Assembly (NCBI GenBank): GCA_033239125.1
Contig: BSWB01000008.1
Span: 16,584,001 to 16,648,000 of the forward strand
Origin: Fagopyrum homotropicum
Taxonomy: Eukaryota; Streptophyta; Magnoliopsida; Caryophyllales; Polygonaceae
Length of the DNA: 64,000 nucleotides
Direction: 5' to 3'
Shown here: positions 34,596 to 45,877 of the stretch, in pieces
How the letters are laid out: every line of letters begins with the position of its first letter
Numbering within the stretch: position 1 is the stretch's first letter
The notes under the pieces: generated by a model
What the model was told of the DNA's origin: nothing
Seen by the model: only the letters and a program-made list of their open reading frames with translations
The model's database searches: none
Translations under genes and position numbers: made by a program

Positions 34596-37411
34596 TGTAA
34601 CACCCCGATTTCTCAGAACTCGGGAAGCTACTGGTTAGGACCTCACAATGGGTCCCGACATCAGTTTGACAATAATTTTACTAGGATCTTGCAACAAAAC
34701 ACAAATAAAGAAACCGAAATTCATAAAACAATATTTTTAAAGAGATGAATGCAACACAACGTCTAACAGTCAACCGTACTTCAGAAACAAAACATCTAAC
34801 TGTCTTTATACGATAATAGAAACATAAAAGTAAAACCCAACCCCACTCTAAGGAGTATGGAGACCCGGCTGACCACTACTCCTGGATCACCCAGCTGCTG
34901 CTCTAACTTGTGATAAATCTAAACAACACACAAAACAACCGTTAGCTAGTATTCTAAAAGTTAGTTAAATGAGAATAGCACACACACACACAATAGCAAA
35001 ACTAAACACACATCATTCTTTCAAACGATCCGTTTATTATCTTTACCTAGGTCATTCACTCTTACTAATGATACTTATTTTGTGACACGAGGGATTCCTA
35101 AACCTCGCCTCCGCCCCCGTGTAACCATCAGGAATGGATCCGATGCATCTCACCTTGTACCTGTATGGTCTGGGTATAGAGAACCTCCCAGTCTCCTGTC
35201 AGAGCTGGGTAGTGATGTTACGACCCGTTATACATACACTTGGGCTGTAAATAATAGTAAAGGTTGTCCTAGCAAGTTGTTATTATAAACACACAACACA
35301 TACACCACTATCGTCATTCAACTAACACCCAGAAACTAGCTAAGTAAGTTGCAAGGACTTATCTGAATCAAACCACAACTCTCACCATCTCAACCCGGTC
35401 TGCAACCGTAGAGACTCAAACGCCTGTCATACAAGGCACGTCGATCAAAATATATCCCATAATCTTAGAAGTCTATAACTTCTAAGATGCACAAGCTCAC
35501 CAAGAGAGGAAATGACTAAAAAGCCCTCATAAGGTAAAATGACCATTTTACCCCTGGTCCCAAAACTCCAAAATAATCTATAACTTAGTTCCAAATTCTT
35601 CTTTGGAACCTATTTCAATAATTTATTTCTCAAAAGATAGTTTGCTAAAGATTTATAAAGTTAACCAAAAATCTAGATTTTTATAAGAGTCGCTAAGGTC
35701 CATTTTTGGCTTAAGTTATGAGGCTGAGATAAAAATATAAAAATTTCGAAATAATTCTCTAGGTCCTCTATGATATGCATACTACTCATAGGAGCAAGGA
35801 TTTCTCGAAAACCCTCAACAACAACTCCTACAAAATTTTCCAAAGATGGTTCTAAAATCCAGAAATCTATACTTGGCCAAATTTCTGAGTTCTTTCCCAA
35901 ACAACCCAACTAGCCTTCTTTGAGCTCCTATAGATCCAGATCCGAACGTTAGATCAGTCTCTACTTTTGATACATCACAGTATGTATATCCATCTATATC
36001 ATATTAAAAGTTGAACGGTGGATGATAACTCTAAGATACCGAAACCTAAGCTTCAAGGTGGCTACCTAACATAGTTTTTCTGGAATTAAAGAACTAAATT
36101 CTGCAAGAGATCTAGGGTTCAAGTCTTACCAGCCTACAGTGGGATGTCTCATTGTTGTGCCCCAAGCCCATGGTTCGAACCCTGTGGAAGACAAGGATAG
36201 AATAAAGCTCTTGCACCCTATGTACATAGTTCTAGACAACGATATAGATGGCTTACCCCTCCCTTCCGTATCCAAGCTCGACCAAGCATGATGGTTAGAG
36301 ACTCACTGTCAAGTGTTGGGGTGTACTGAACGGCTCAGAAATCCAATAGTGGAGTCCAGGGAAGAAGCGCCAGCTACCATTAGAGTCACTCGGATAGAAA
36401 GGGTGAGGCTATAGAACGAGTGGCTCCCCTTCTGTGCTTGCTGCTACGCCTTGAGGAGGAACTCAGTAGCGAGGCCAAGGTGACTCATAGGAGGAGGGTT
36501 TTTGCGTCCTGCGTCAGCCTGGAGAGCGGGGTACTGTGCAGGAGGAGGACGATTGTGATTGCAGTCTCGTAGAGGAACGAGCAATGTCCGGCACTGCAGA
36601 AGGTAAGGTGTTTCTTGAGGTTGAAAGTGGACGAGGAGAGGGATGTACTGATGGTGTAAGCGATCTGCTGATGTCCAAAGAGAGAGGCAAAGTCTGTGGT
36701 ATGGTTAAGGGAGGGAAGACAGAGGAGAAGAAGCCCCTATGTCAGAGAAGGAAGATCGGTTGACTATTGTGTTTACTGGGAGATCGAAGAGGAAGACGAT
36801 GGAGTGATTATGGGATCCAGGGCATAAATCATGCATTGATCTATGTTGTTTGGAATAGAGGGTCAGAACCGTAACGCCTGGGAGAAGAGGTGAGTCAGCA
36901 CATCTTCTGGCTGGAGCGCTACATGGGTTAGGGTACTTTCTGGGCCGGCAAGAGCTGAGAACCGGGTTGGTTAACTTCCTGGGCTAGCTGGATGACCAAG
37001 AAACTACTGGGCTGCGTGAGGCAGGAAATAAAAGGGAAGCAACATGGAGAGGTGGGCTGAAATAAAAGAGGGAGAAGTGAGAATTTATTTCAAGGTTGTC
37101 AAAAGTTTGTCATGGCTTTGTCTTAGGCTTGTCGGTGATGTCGGTGACGTTGTCATGGCCTCGTCATGGCCTTGTCAAAACTCGTCGGGTGGCGTCGTCA
37201 TGGCCTCGTCATGATCTCGTCTAGGATATGAACTCATGGTTGCAAATTTAAGGTTTAGTGTTATTTTTCTATCATTTTATGTGAGAGAAAGGTCTCACAT
37301 AAAATGATAGAATTCGTGATGTAACGGGAAACTAGGTGAAATGAAAGGTCAACGGATCAAAATCCGGTTTGACTTGGAATTGATTGAAAGAAAAAATTTC
37401 CGAATATTACA
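34596..37411 (-). mobile_element. Solo LTR J, chromovirus type (2816 bp, TSD ACTAC)
   Basis: Bounded by TGTAACACCCCG and CGAATATTACA on the plus strand and flanked by the perfect 5-bp duplication ACTAC (34591-34595 and 37412-37416). The left 100 bp are the reverse complement of the ends of the E LTRs. A complete LTR between matching TSDs with no interior means recombination between two LTRs removed the rest. It carries GTCATGG-type short repeats (about 37087-37220) and a 20-bp perfect hairpin (37267-37312). The short ORFs inside are not supported as genes. Confidence 0.93.
37267..37312. repeat. Perfect 20-bp stem-loop in solo LTR J
   Basis: Arms 37267-37286 and 37293-37312 with a 6-base loop. 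The same structure stands at the same place in solo LTR K, with changed bases at the loop end of the stem that keep pairing. Confidence 0.9.
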
Positions 37412-37839
37412 ACTACAGGTTAAGGTAAACCAAGAATGAATATTATCACTTACACTGTTGCCAGCTCAGGAATCAAAACCACTTATTTGAACTTGAACAA
37501 TATATACTTGAATGTCAACCTCTGTTATATATCTCAAATCTGAATTTTCCTTTATCATACATTCCTAACATGGTTGAGGATTATGGAAACAAAAAGGGAA
37601 GGTAGGAAAGGTACACAAATCTAGAATATTTTTGGGTGACTATTGATTGATCATCATTAATTATCGTAGTAAATCTCATTTTGCATATAGTTGTTGTTGT
37701 AGTAAATCTCACTTCGCATTTAAAACTTGAAGCACCATTTGTCATGAATTGTTCATCTGTAGACAATAAATTATTACTATAATTTATTGCACATCTTTAT
37801 TTGGCTGAGTGTTGAAACTTTAAACAGGTTATTTTCAGC

Positions 37840-37957
37840 AAGAGTATGTCCGAATATGATCCACGTATAGTTGCACCACCTTGCTTGTATTTAGCATCAA
37901 AGGCAGAAGAAATCACAATTTAAGATAAAGTTGTTCCCTACTACATGAAAAGAATAT
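37840..37957 (+). pseudogene. Captured exon of a cyclin C gene
   Basis: In frame from 37840 the product reads KSMSEYDPRIVAPPCLYLA and continues SKAEE, the conserved core of the plant C-type cyclin box (the Mediator kinase-module cyclin). The exon follows a pyrimidine-rich TTATTTTCAG acceptor and a putative donor GT lies at 37958-37959, so the copy came from genomic DNA, not mRNA. A TAA at 37921-37923 interrupts it. No neighbouring cyclin exon is recognisable. It lies within 1 kb of a Helitron-type terminus, which offers a capture mechanism. The cyclin C identity is recognised from the family motif, not from a search. Confidence 0.8.
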
Positions 37958-38828
37958 GTAATAAATACTCTAAGAAGCCTTTTTTTCCTTGTTGTGGGTT
38001 TAGATAGCTAATAGTATGCAGGTTAACATAGTTGCATATAGTTTGGGCGGTAATTGGGCTGCCTTCACAATCTTGTTTGTCTCGCTTGAATTTGAACTTG
38101 AAAATCTGCTCATATGATGCATGGTGAAGATTATATCACTTTAGGTTTTCTGTTTGGTCAGGCATATAGAGTAGCATATGTATCTGATGTTTGAAGATTT
38201 CTTTCTAATACTGAGTTTGACGAGCTGTAGTAATTTGGTTTTAGTTCTAGTGCTCTCTTTGTTCGTGAATGTTTTTTGTTTGATGTTATTTCCAACCAAA
38301 GATCAAAAAAACTATATAAATAAACTTTAAGGAGCAATATCCTCTTTGTGATCTATCCAGGTCCTTGTAAGACATGTTGATAATGTTAACTACAGGTCAT
38401 AATTTTCATTATTTGGTTGATTATCATTATTGTTCTGCTTAATTACTTCTTATGAAAGTAGAGATTTAGAGTCAATGATCATTAAAATTTTGAAACGGTT
38501 GAAGCTTATAGGCCATATGAGAGCAATTGTAAATGTGCTTGTAGAATACAAACTCCAATAATAAATTTTGGGTTTGACTCAGCTCGAACCGATCCAGTTT
38601 CTATTACAATTCTTACAATTGCTCAAGTTGCTTGCTCAATTAAATTTATTTACGAATCGATACAAATGCGGTGGAACTGTCCAAGGAAAATATATTGAAA
38701 AACCTTCTCAGTCACTTGGGTTATTCAAATATTTGGTATCGAGACTATCGGGTTACATTGTTTCGGACTGATAGTGCATCACTATATTCCCTATTCGATT
38801 TGAACTAATGTACATAACAGATCAAACT
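37958..38828. other. AT-rich presumed Helitron interior
   Basis: No ORF with support. It may include intron or flanking DNA of the captured cyclin C gene; I recognise no further exon. Confidence 0.4.
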
Positions 38829-38862
38829 ACGCGTGTACGGAGCACGCGTCGTTTCATCTAGT
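38829..38862 (+). mobile_element. Helitron-type 3' terminus (hairpin plus CTAG|T)
   Basis: A 7-bp perfect stem (ACGCGTG / CACGCGT, 38829-38835 and 38843-38849, 7-base loop) is followed 8 bases later by CTAG (38858-38861) and a host T. Hairpin plus CTRRT is the diagnostic Helitron 3' end. The 5' TC end is not found; the element should extend left across the cyclin C exon and possibly across solo LTR J, which would then be inserted in it. No Rep/helicase coding is present, so it would be non-autonomous. Confidence 0.7.
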
Positions 38863-39357
38863 ATATATATATATATAGTATAAATCATATGAGAACATAC
38901 CTTATCGTGTAATGATGAGAACAAATCAGAGTCATCCAATTTAGTAAATCCAATGACCTAGGTTAATGATGGAATATGTAAAACAAAAAATCAATTAATA
39001 AAAAACCATACTCACTCTCACAAAAGGAGAGGGTACACACTCTCTATTAATTTTTTTAAAAAATATCTCTATAATCATGTATTATAGGAAACAGTTTGTT
39101 AGAAGAGATTTATAGGATAACTCCCTCTTTCATCTCTCCGATTCGTTCCAACGCCATTCTCCTCTCTACATCATTCGTCCCAACGTCAAACCAGACGGAA
39201 TTATAGCTACGAAGGTGCCATATCGTTTAATATATTATTCGTATTTATTATTAGTTTTGTTACGAAGGTGCCATATCGTTTAATATATTATTGGTAGTTA
39301 TTAAAAGTGATTGCAATTTGGTCAATACTATCATTGTAGTGAATTGTTTACAAGCTT

Positions 39358-40206
39358 ATCATGTAAATCATAATACTTGCAGCATCATCATTATTCATTA
39401 TTACAACTACTATTTCACCAACAACTAACATTATCATTAGTTTATGATAATAACGAATAATTCATAATTATTAACTTAATACATTTTCAAATGATTCAAA
39501 CCAATATTATTCCTAATTACTCCGTCTTTCTCATATTGAATACACATGCTCGACACAAGGGCAAGCTGATATGTCCGACTGCAAGTAGAATGCAGTCGTG
39601 GCCGAGCATGTGTTTGTCGTCTTCAACGTCTTTGTCAGTGCCGTCCCCGCCGACACCGCCGGCAACAACATGTATGCGAACACCTACTAAAAACAGAACT
39701 ATCATCATGATCGTTTTCCTCATCATCAACATTCGACTTCTCTTTTTCGGTTCCCTTTATGTCAATAGGGTTGGTGATCTTTCTCACAACTGTAGGAACA
39801 AAATTATCTTTACTCTTCGATTTCTTTGAACTCCCAATTAAAATGGGCTTCTCTTTTCCACCTAAAAAAAAAAAATCAAAATTTGATCATCCTCATTATT
39901 CACAATTAATATTAGATTATCCTATGAATTGAACACAATAATCGCAGATTATTCATAATTATTTACAAGTTTCAATAACAACCCAATATTTTTCACCTAT
40001 AAAAACCACGGTGACAAAAAAACGTTATTCATACTTAGATTATCATGTAAATCATAATACTTGCAACATCAATATTATTCACAATTACAACTACTATTTC
40101 TTCAACAACTTAAATTACCATTAGTTCACGATAACAACGAATTATTCGTAATTATTAACTTAATACCTGTCAGTTTCAAAAGATTCAAACCAATATTATT
40201 CCTAAT
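39358..40206 (+). repeat. Pair of direct repeats, about 160 bp each
   Basis: About 39358-39515 and 40046-40206 share long identical stretches (for example GTAAATCATAATACTTGCA and CAAACCAATATTATTCCTAA) and enclose the probable captured exon. A shorter direct repeat (TACGAAGGTGCCATATCG) lies at about 39210 and 39260. Confidence 0.75.
39635..39861 (-). pseudogene. Possible captured exon of an unidentified gene
   Basis: On the minus strand a T-rich tract ending in AG (39862-39863) is followed by about 75 open codons with a Lys-rich then Asp/Glu-rich composition (KKSKSKDNFVPTVV near the start, DVDDEEND-type acidic run later). The acceptor-like context suggests an exon carried inside the TIR element. 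I do not recognise the protein; it could be chance. Confidence 0.35.
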
Positions 40207-41249
40207 TACTTTGTCGTTTTCATATCGAAACTAGCTAGTTAACACAGAATCCGTCTCAGCCATAGCAGCAAAAAGGAAAAATCAACCCATTAGTACAAAT
40301 TTTCTATATGATTATAGGTTTTAGAGTAGTGAGACAAGAATTGAATCACCGAAATTCAGCAAAATCTGAAGGATTTTGTCTCGAGTTTAATGTGGTAGAA
40401 TTAACACAGAAGTTTGAAAAGGGAACTAGCCATTGATACGAGAAAGAACATGAGTGATCCACTTTTGACACTCTTTGCATCTTACATCAATAGATAGAAC
40501 AACTTCCTGAACCTATTTTAACCCACATGACAACATGTAAGGGAACAATTGATTAACCCAGGAAAAGAGCTACGAAGGAGGAGAATGCAATTGACAAAAT
40601 AAAATAAAATGTAAAATTACGAACAAGAGGCATGGTTCGGAATTCGATAACGGCAAGGCTAGTGTAAGAAGCTTGTAATTTGTTTATTTCAATGGAGTAG
40701 AACAAAGGAACTGACTAAAAGCGCTTTGCAGAACAAAAAAGGAGCAAATTGAAGATGCGGAATCTTCAAGGAAGCAAAAAATTAGAAAAAGATATATGAG
40801 CCACCATCGATGAAGTGAAAGAGTAATCCTCAATATTCATTAGTCAACATTCGATAAACACCCAAAAACAAGCAGAAGTGCAAAAATCAAAGAGAACCCT
40901 AGACGGCGGCAACCAATTACGTGCAACAATCAAACAAATCATAAGAGCATTGTGAATATTTGAACCAAAAAATTAGGGTTTAAGAGGAGCCATACCGCAT
41001 ATTGATGAGATCCCTAGACGGCGGCAAACAAAAAAGGGAGAGATTTGTCGCCGGGAGAGCCACAACTGCTTCGATTTCACGCTGGACTGCTTCGCCACCG
41101 CTTTAGATGTGTTGCCTTGTCCGTCGAACTCGCTTAAGATGCGCCACCTTTTCCGGACTACTTCGCTTCAGATGGGCCGCTTCAAATGCCTAAAATTTCC
41201 TCCATACAATCGCCTCTCTCTTTGAGAGGTATACGGTTACTATGTTTCG

Positions 41250-41280
<31 letters not shown>

Positions 41281-41422
41281 CGAATACTGGTTAATTGGAG
41301 GTGTGTGAGTGTGTAATTTTTCCCCTAATAATTACGATAACTACCCTAAATTTCGACCCTTAATACTCACCATCCGACGGTCTAAGATTGTTCTCATGAT
41401 ACACAATAAGACTTCTTCTGAT

Positions 41423-41425
<3 letters not shown>

Positions 41426-41479
<54 letters not shown>
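41426..41479. repeat. TA microsatellite
   Basis: Uninterrupted (TA)n of about 54 bases at the right border of the candidate TIR element. Confidence 0.95.
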
Positions 41480-41480
<1 letters not shown>

Positions 41481-41904
41481 CGTTTATCCAAAACATTTAA
41501 TTAAAACACGGTTATTTTTTTGGTCTCCAAATTTTACCAAATTGCAATATAAAATCCGGAATATTATCGGGATAATTAATTCATAACTATCTCGTAAAAT
41601 GACCATTCCTAAGCCACATTTCTTAACCGCTAAGAATCGGGTTAGCGACTCTTTTGTACGTTTTGTCTTTTCATATTATTTCACATCTAGGACATATCCG
41701 ATGTCCCGGTCAGTTCTTTCAACTGCAACTTTATTTATTAGAGCTCTCAAATGCTCCAAATAACACCGGTTGTTACATCAGATCCCCTAAAAATAAGTTT
41801 CGTCCCGAAACTTGAACAAACTCCAAATCCTCTCCGACCCATATGTCGAGGTATAAACACTCACTCTATCGGGGTATAACATCTCCAAAACCTAACTCAT
41901 CCCA

Positions 41905-42235
41905 AAGGCACGGAGGTAGAACATCTATGGTAATCTAAACCCATCACAAAGGCGCGGAGGTAAAACATCTCCGACATACCATAATCACAACAAAGGCGTG
42001 GAGGAAGAACACCTTCAGCAACTATAACCTCAAATAAAGTATGGAGGAATAACATCTCTAACAACTATACTACAACAATAGCATGGAGGAAGAACATCTC
42101 CAACACTAAAATCATCACAAGAGCATGGAGGAAGAACATCTCTAGCTAACTCATAACTCAATGGTATGGAGGTAGAAAATCTCCAACCATAAGATCATCC
42201 CTCAAGGACATGGATGTAGAACATATCCAGCCCTA
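41905..42235 (-). repeat. Tandem repeat of about 42 bp, eight copies
   Basis: The unit carries TGGAGG(A/T)AGAACATCTCC; GGAGG-type centres recur at 41911, 41954, 42000, 42041, 42083, 42126, 42166 and 42210, spaced 40-46 bp. It lies in the 3' UTR of F between the chromodomain and the LTR. Confidence 0.9.
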
Positions 42236-42355
42236 CCATAACTCATGCTACATAACAAGATCAACTAGGATCACACATCACAATCTAGCACGAAAACAAT
42301 ATCACATAATCACATAATCATATAATCAAATCATCATATAACTCACCAAGTATAA

Positions 42356-42574
42356 CTAAGACTCGCTCGGCAAGTCTGCAGGTGCAGCTATCTCTGCATA
42401 AAACTTGGGATATTTCCTCTGGATACTATCCTCAGTCTCCCATGTGGCCTCATCAGGTTCTCGTCTCGACCACTGTATCCTCAACATAGGAATGTCCTTC
42501 GAACACAGGCGTTTTATACCTCGCTCTAGGACTACAACTGAGTGCTCAACAAAAGTTTGGTCCGGCTCAACCAC
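42356..42574 (-). pseudogene. Chromodomain at the integrase C-terminus of element F
   Basis: 72 residues with the chromovirus pattern VVVLERGIKRLCSKDIPMLR, an IQW core and EATWE (aromatic-cage region), ending YPKF and a stop. In chromoviruses this domain follows integrase and is thought to direct insertion to particular chromatin. The integrase that should precede it is cut off by G, and no RT or integrase core is found in the other parts of F, so the element is a remnant. Confidence 0.85.
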
Positions 42575-42652
42575 TAAGTCATCATAACTGACTATGTAAG
42601 AGCCCTAGTCTTTTAGAGATCCCGCGCTTACGCCTCAGCTGAGACGGAGGTG

Positions 42653-44405
42653 TGTTCGCTCCAAATGGTGTGTGCAAGCTTTAAATTTGTAACCCAAGAT
42701 GTATGCTTAAAACAAGGATGCGAACCCGCAGTGTACGGGTCAATTGTAGTAAAAGCAAGAAATTCCGGGGTGTCGATCTTAGGGACTTAGGTGAAACCTA
42801 AGCAAGTATAGGTAGTCTATGTAATTACTAACCACAAAAGCGATTAAAGCAATCAAAGATGATAAAAAGTCAATTAAGGAAAATATGCAATTCTAGGGAT
42901 TAAAGCATCTAGTTGTGGTTCCAACTCAAGATCTCAAGATAAAGCGGACAAAGCTGAGATTTTTGCAAAGGGAAGGTGTTACTAAAGTGGAATAGATTAC
43001 CGGGTAAGTTTCACTACTCACTAATCCCAAACCGTAACTCCTATTACCGGGTAAGTCTCAAGGAATTAAGGAAAAGAACTATAACCTCAAACCAACATAC
43101 CAACTAAGGGAATAAAATCAACCTTTACCGGGTAAGTCTCACGCTAACTCACAGAGATGGAATGAAAGCACACTCGAACCCCAATAAAGGATAAACCTTT
43201 ATTACCTACACTTATGATCTTAGGTAAACAAACAAAGGAATTACCGGATAAGTCTCATCCTAAGCTTGCATTGAACCAAGAAAGGTGTAATAAGAATAGG
43301 ATTTGGCAAACTCTAACACTTAAATCTCAGTTACGGATCAGAAAAGTCACCTCGGTCAGACGAATTCCACCCCGGCCGAGATGTTCATCGACTGAACGAG
43401 ATGTTCTAGAGTTAAGGATAAAAACTCGAGCTTTCTGTTTCCTACTAGAATTTAAGATTATTCTATCATTGTTTTTCCCACAACCTTCAGCCAATCACCC
43501 TAGAATCACACAAAGAAATTAGCCAATCATCATCATGAAAGCAATAATCAAATATAAGGGAAGAAGGTGAATAATTGAACACAAAAACCTTAAGAACAAG
43601 GCTTCAATAACTGAGTCAATTATCAAACAAACAAGCATTCCTTGGATCACAATCCAACAAGACAAATCAACAAGAAGGGAATCTAGGAAAACCTTACAAA
43701 ACCCTTCACAAAAGCTATAAAAGCTATCAACTTCCTTCCTTCAACCACTATAATGACAGCGGGATTTCCGGTGATGCGCCGGTTCTAACGGGTGTATGCG
43801 GGCTTGTCTAAGCACGGTTGAATTTGTGGAAAATCCAACCCTTTATATAGGAAAATTACCCTCCAAAGATAAAATATCTTGAAAAGATATTATCCTAATA
43901 AAATATATCTATCTCTCATAAATAAACCCCTAAAATATATGATTTTCCTTCCAGAAATCCAGCCTAAAAATATAAGATCTCTCCTTCCAAAAATAAAAGA
44001 TCTCAGCCAAGAATAAAATATATCTCGCCGCGTCCAAGGTGTTCGCCTCGGTCGGGACACTCCTCTGGATCACCTCGGTCGAGGTGGTACTGTAGCTGAC
44101 CGAGGTGGCTCTAAACTGAATGTGAAATCTCTCAAATCTGGTCCAAAATATATCTCTAATCCAATTCTATGCTTCCTAGATTCTTCCTTAAGCTCTTGAA
44201 TGTAGCTCCAATGACTCCTTAGCTCCATTTTATGCAAAACGTGTCATTTTACCTACGATTACAACGAAACTTGGTGTAGACCTCGATTCCCGCAAAGGTA
44301 GAAGAAACGACAATATAATCACATAATATACATCCAAACATCCAGATTATTGAAGATAAAACGTCTAAACAGGTCCCAAAATATAGACTATAATTCATGC
44401 TATCA
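42653..44405 (-). repeat. 3' LTR of element G (1753 bp)
   Basis: In element sense it begins TGATAGCATG and ends GGAGCGAACA. Contains the dyad CCTCGGTCGAGG (44073-44084) and four copies of the dyad TTACCGGGTAA (42997, 43044, 43135, and a variant at 43241). Its end shares GTACACTGCGGGTTCGC with family-1 LTRs. Confidence 0.94.
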
Positions 44406-45877
44406 AAATACCCCATACTTAGCCCTTGCTTGTCCCCAAGGAAGTTCCAAATCTTAGATACAAGATAGAATGGATTATAAGTCATAAAGATCAATGAAAA
44501 GTATTCAAAACATTTTAATGGTGTGCTACAATCATAGATCACTCTAAGAGAATGCTTCATGGAATTTAAAATCGAAATATGCTCAAAATATTTTATAAAT
44601 ATAAGAAAGTTGTTCATCTTTGCATAAAATAATAGAATGCATAATAAATTATAATCATCGAAATTAATCAATGATAATCCAGTTTAAACCACTAAGTCAA
44701 TCAACAAGCTCGAGGTCTCAAAGGCTTCCAAAAGAAGGTCAAGAAACGTGTGAGGGTGGGATGTATATAGGGAATGTGGTGCTAGAATCCGGGAAAAGGA
44801 TCTTTACTTCACTTTTGCTTTGAATTTCAGCATCTTCCACCAATAAGCTTTGCTTATTTTTCTTTTTTTACTTTTTGGGATGCATGGACAGAGGTGCACA
44901 ATAACCGAAGCCTAGGAGATCAGCGATCATCAATTTCTCGAGATGCCTCAAACCCTTAATGCACATACTATGACCCACTAGGAATATCGCTCAATCCGAC
45001 TTTGGCAAGACACAAACATCCGGCTATGTGAATGGTGCCGAGTTACTCATCATCATGATTGACTTCCCCAAACCTATTTGTTTCTTTCTAACTTTCAGCC
45101 AATATCTCAACTTTTCTTTCACTCGCTTTTCACTTGCTTGCTTCCAAATTCCCGGATAGATAAAGGAAGGCAAATATGTATATGAGGGGCTAAAGCATGA
45201 TCAAGAAGAAGAAGAGAAGAGAATGAATTGCCTTGGTCTTTCCAGGAAGAAAGTGAGAGAACTCATCATGTGGTGTCAACCTTCAAATTCAACATAATTT
45301 GGATAAAAACAAAGTATTAAACATGCCACAAATTTCAAACAAAGCATTTAACAACTTAAACATATCATAAAACCTTTCAAACATATAAATATTTCAAAAC
45401 CAGTCAGCAAACAAAATCATCATTGAGGTCATATCCAGATAAAAAGCACAAAAATCGTTTCAAAAACTGTTCCACTTAAGCCACCTCGGTCGAGATGTTC
45501 TAAGTCAACCGAGGTACTGCACCTCGATTGGTCAGAATCATATCGGTTGAGGTAAAAAAAATTTTTCAAACCAGTTTTTGACGTTTTTCTCAATCAAATA
45601 ACCTGTATGCATGCATGTAATCTCAGATAAACACATAGAGCAAGATAAAATGATAAATATCCATCAAGAGTCATACAAGCGTACACATAAGGTCATATAA
45701 TACATCCACATACCCCATACTTGGGACACATTGTCCCAATGGGTCAAATAAGTCTAAGAAAATAGAGTACTCACCGGATAAAGCTGAGCTGCATAATAAA
45801 TAAAGAAAAGAAATCCTGCAAGCTCTAATCCTCTAGTCCCGATCCGGTGGTGGTGGTGGTGGTGGCACATACGGGTA
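44406..45877 (-). other. 3' UTR of element G with cross-family conserved block
   Basis: Minus-strand AAGTATGGGG occurs after the third ORF (45713-45722) and again before the LTR (44411-44420). The block at about 44885-45085 is nearly identical to 283-475 in A. A hairpin (AATAAGC, 3-base loop, GCTTATT; 44842-44858) occupies the place of the AGAGC hairpin of family 1. No ORF is supported; the 140-codon frame at 44249-44671 is AT-rich and crosses the LTR boundary. Confidence 0.75.

Larger units (their letters stand above)
38881..41426. mobile_element. Candidate non-autonomous TIR element in a TA microsatellite
   Basis: The two ends form a long imperfect inverted repeat: the left end (about 38890-38940, CCTTATCGTG...GATGAGAACAA) pairs with the right end (about 41377-41420, TTGTTCTCATG...ACACAATAAG). 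Both ends border TA repeats (38862-38880 and 41426-41479), consistent with insertion at TA-rich DNA. The interior has no transposase, a duplicated 160-bp segment, a probable captured exon on the minus strand, and a GA microsatellite (about 41251-41280). Superfamily cannot be fixed. Confidence 0.5.
41480..42652 (-). mobile_element. Element F: 3' end of an old chromovirus (part 1 of 3)
   Basis: The minus strand holds a chromodomain remnant (42574-42356), a 3' UTR with tandem repeats, the Tekay-like end motif GTTTCGGGACGAAAC (about 41804-41818), a purine stretch and the LTR start TGTAACAACCGG at 41777 running left. The LTR is cut near 41480 by TA repeats and the candidate TIR element. G split the interior at 42652/59466; the other parts are 59466-60153 and 62893-64000. 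Confidence 0.75.

Noticed and set aside
36165..36190. tRNA-like GGTTCGAACCC sequence in solo LTR J
   Set aside because: It resembles a T-arm/B box, but no acceptor stem, D-arm or anticodon arm can be placed around it, and related LTR K lacks it. A SINE or tRNA gene is not supported.
42997..43251. Regularly repeated TTACCGGGTAA as a CRISPR-like array
   Set aside because: Repeats are short, unevenly spaced and inside a plant LTR; the same set is in both LTRs of G.
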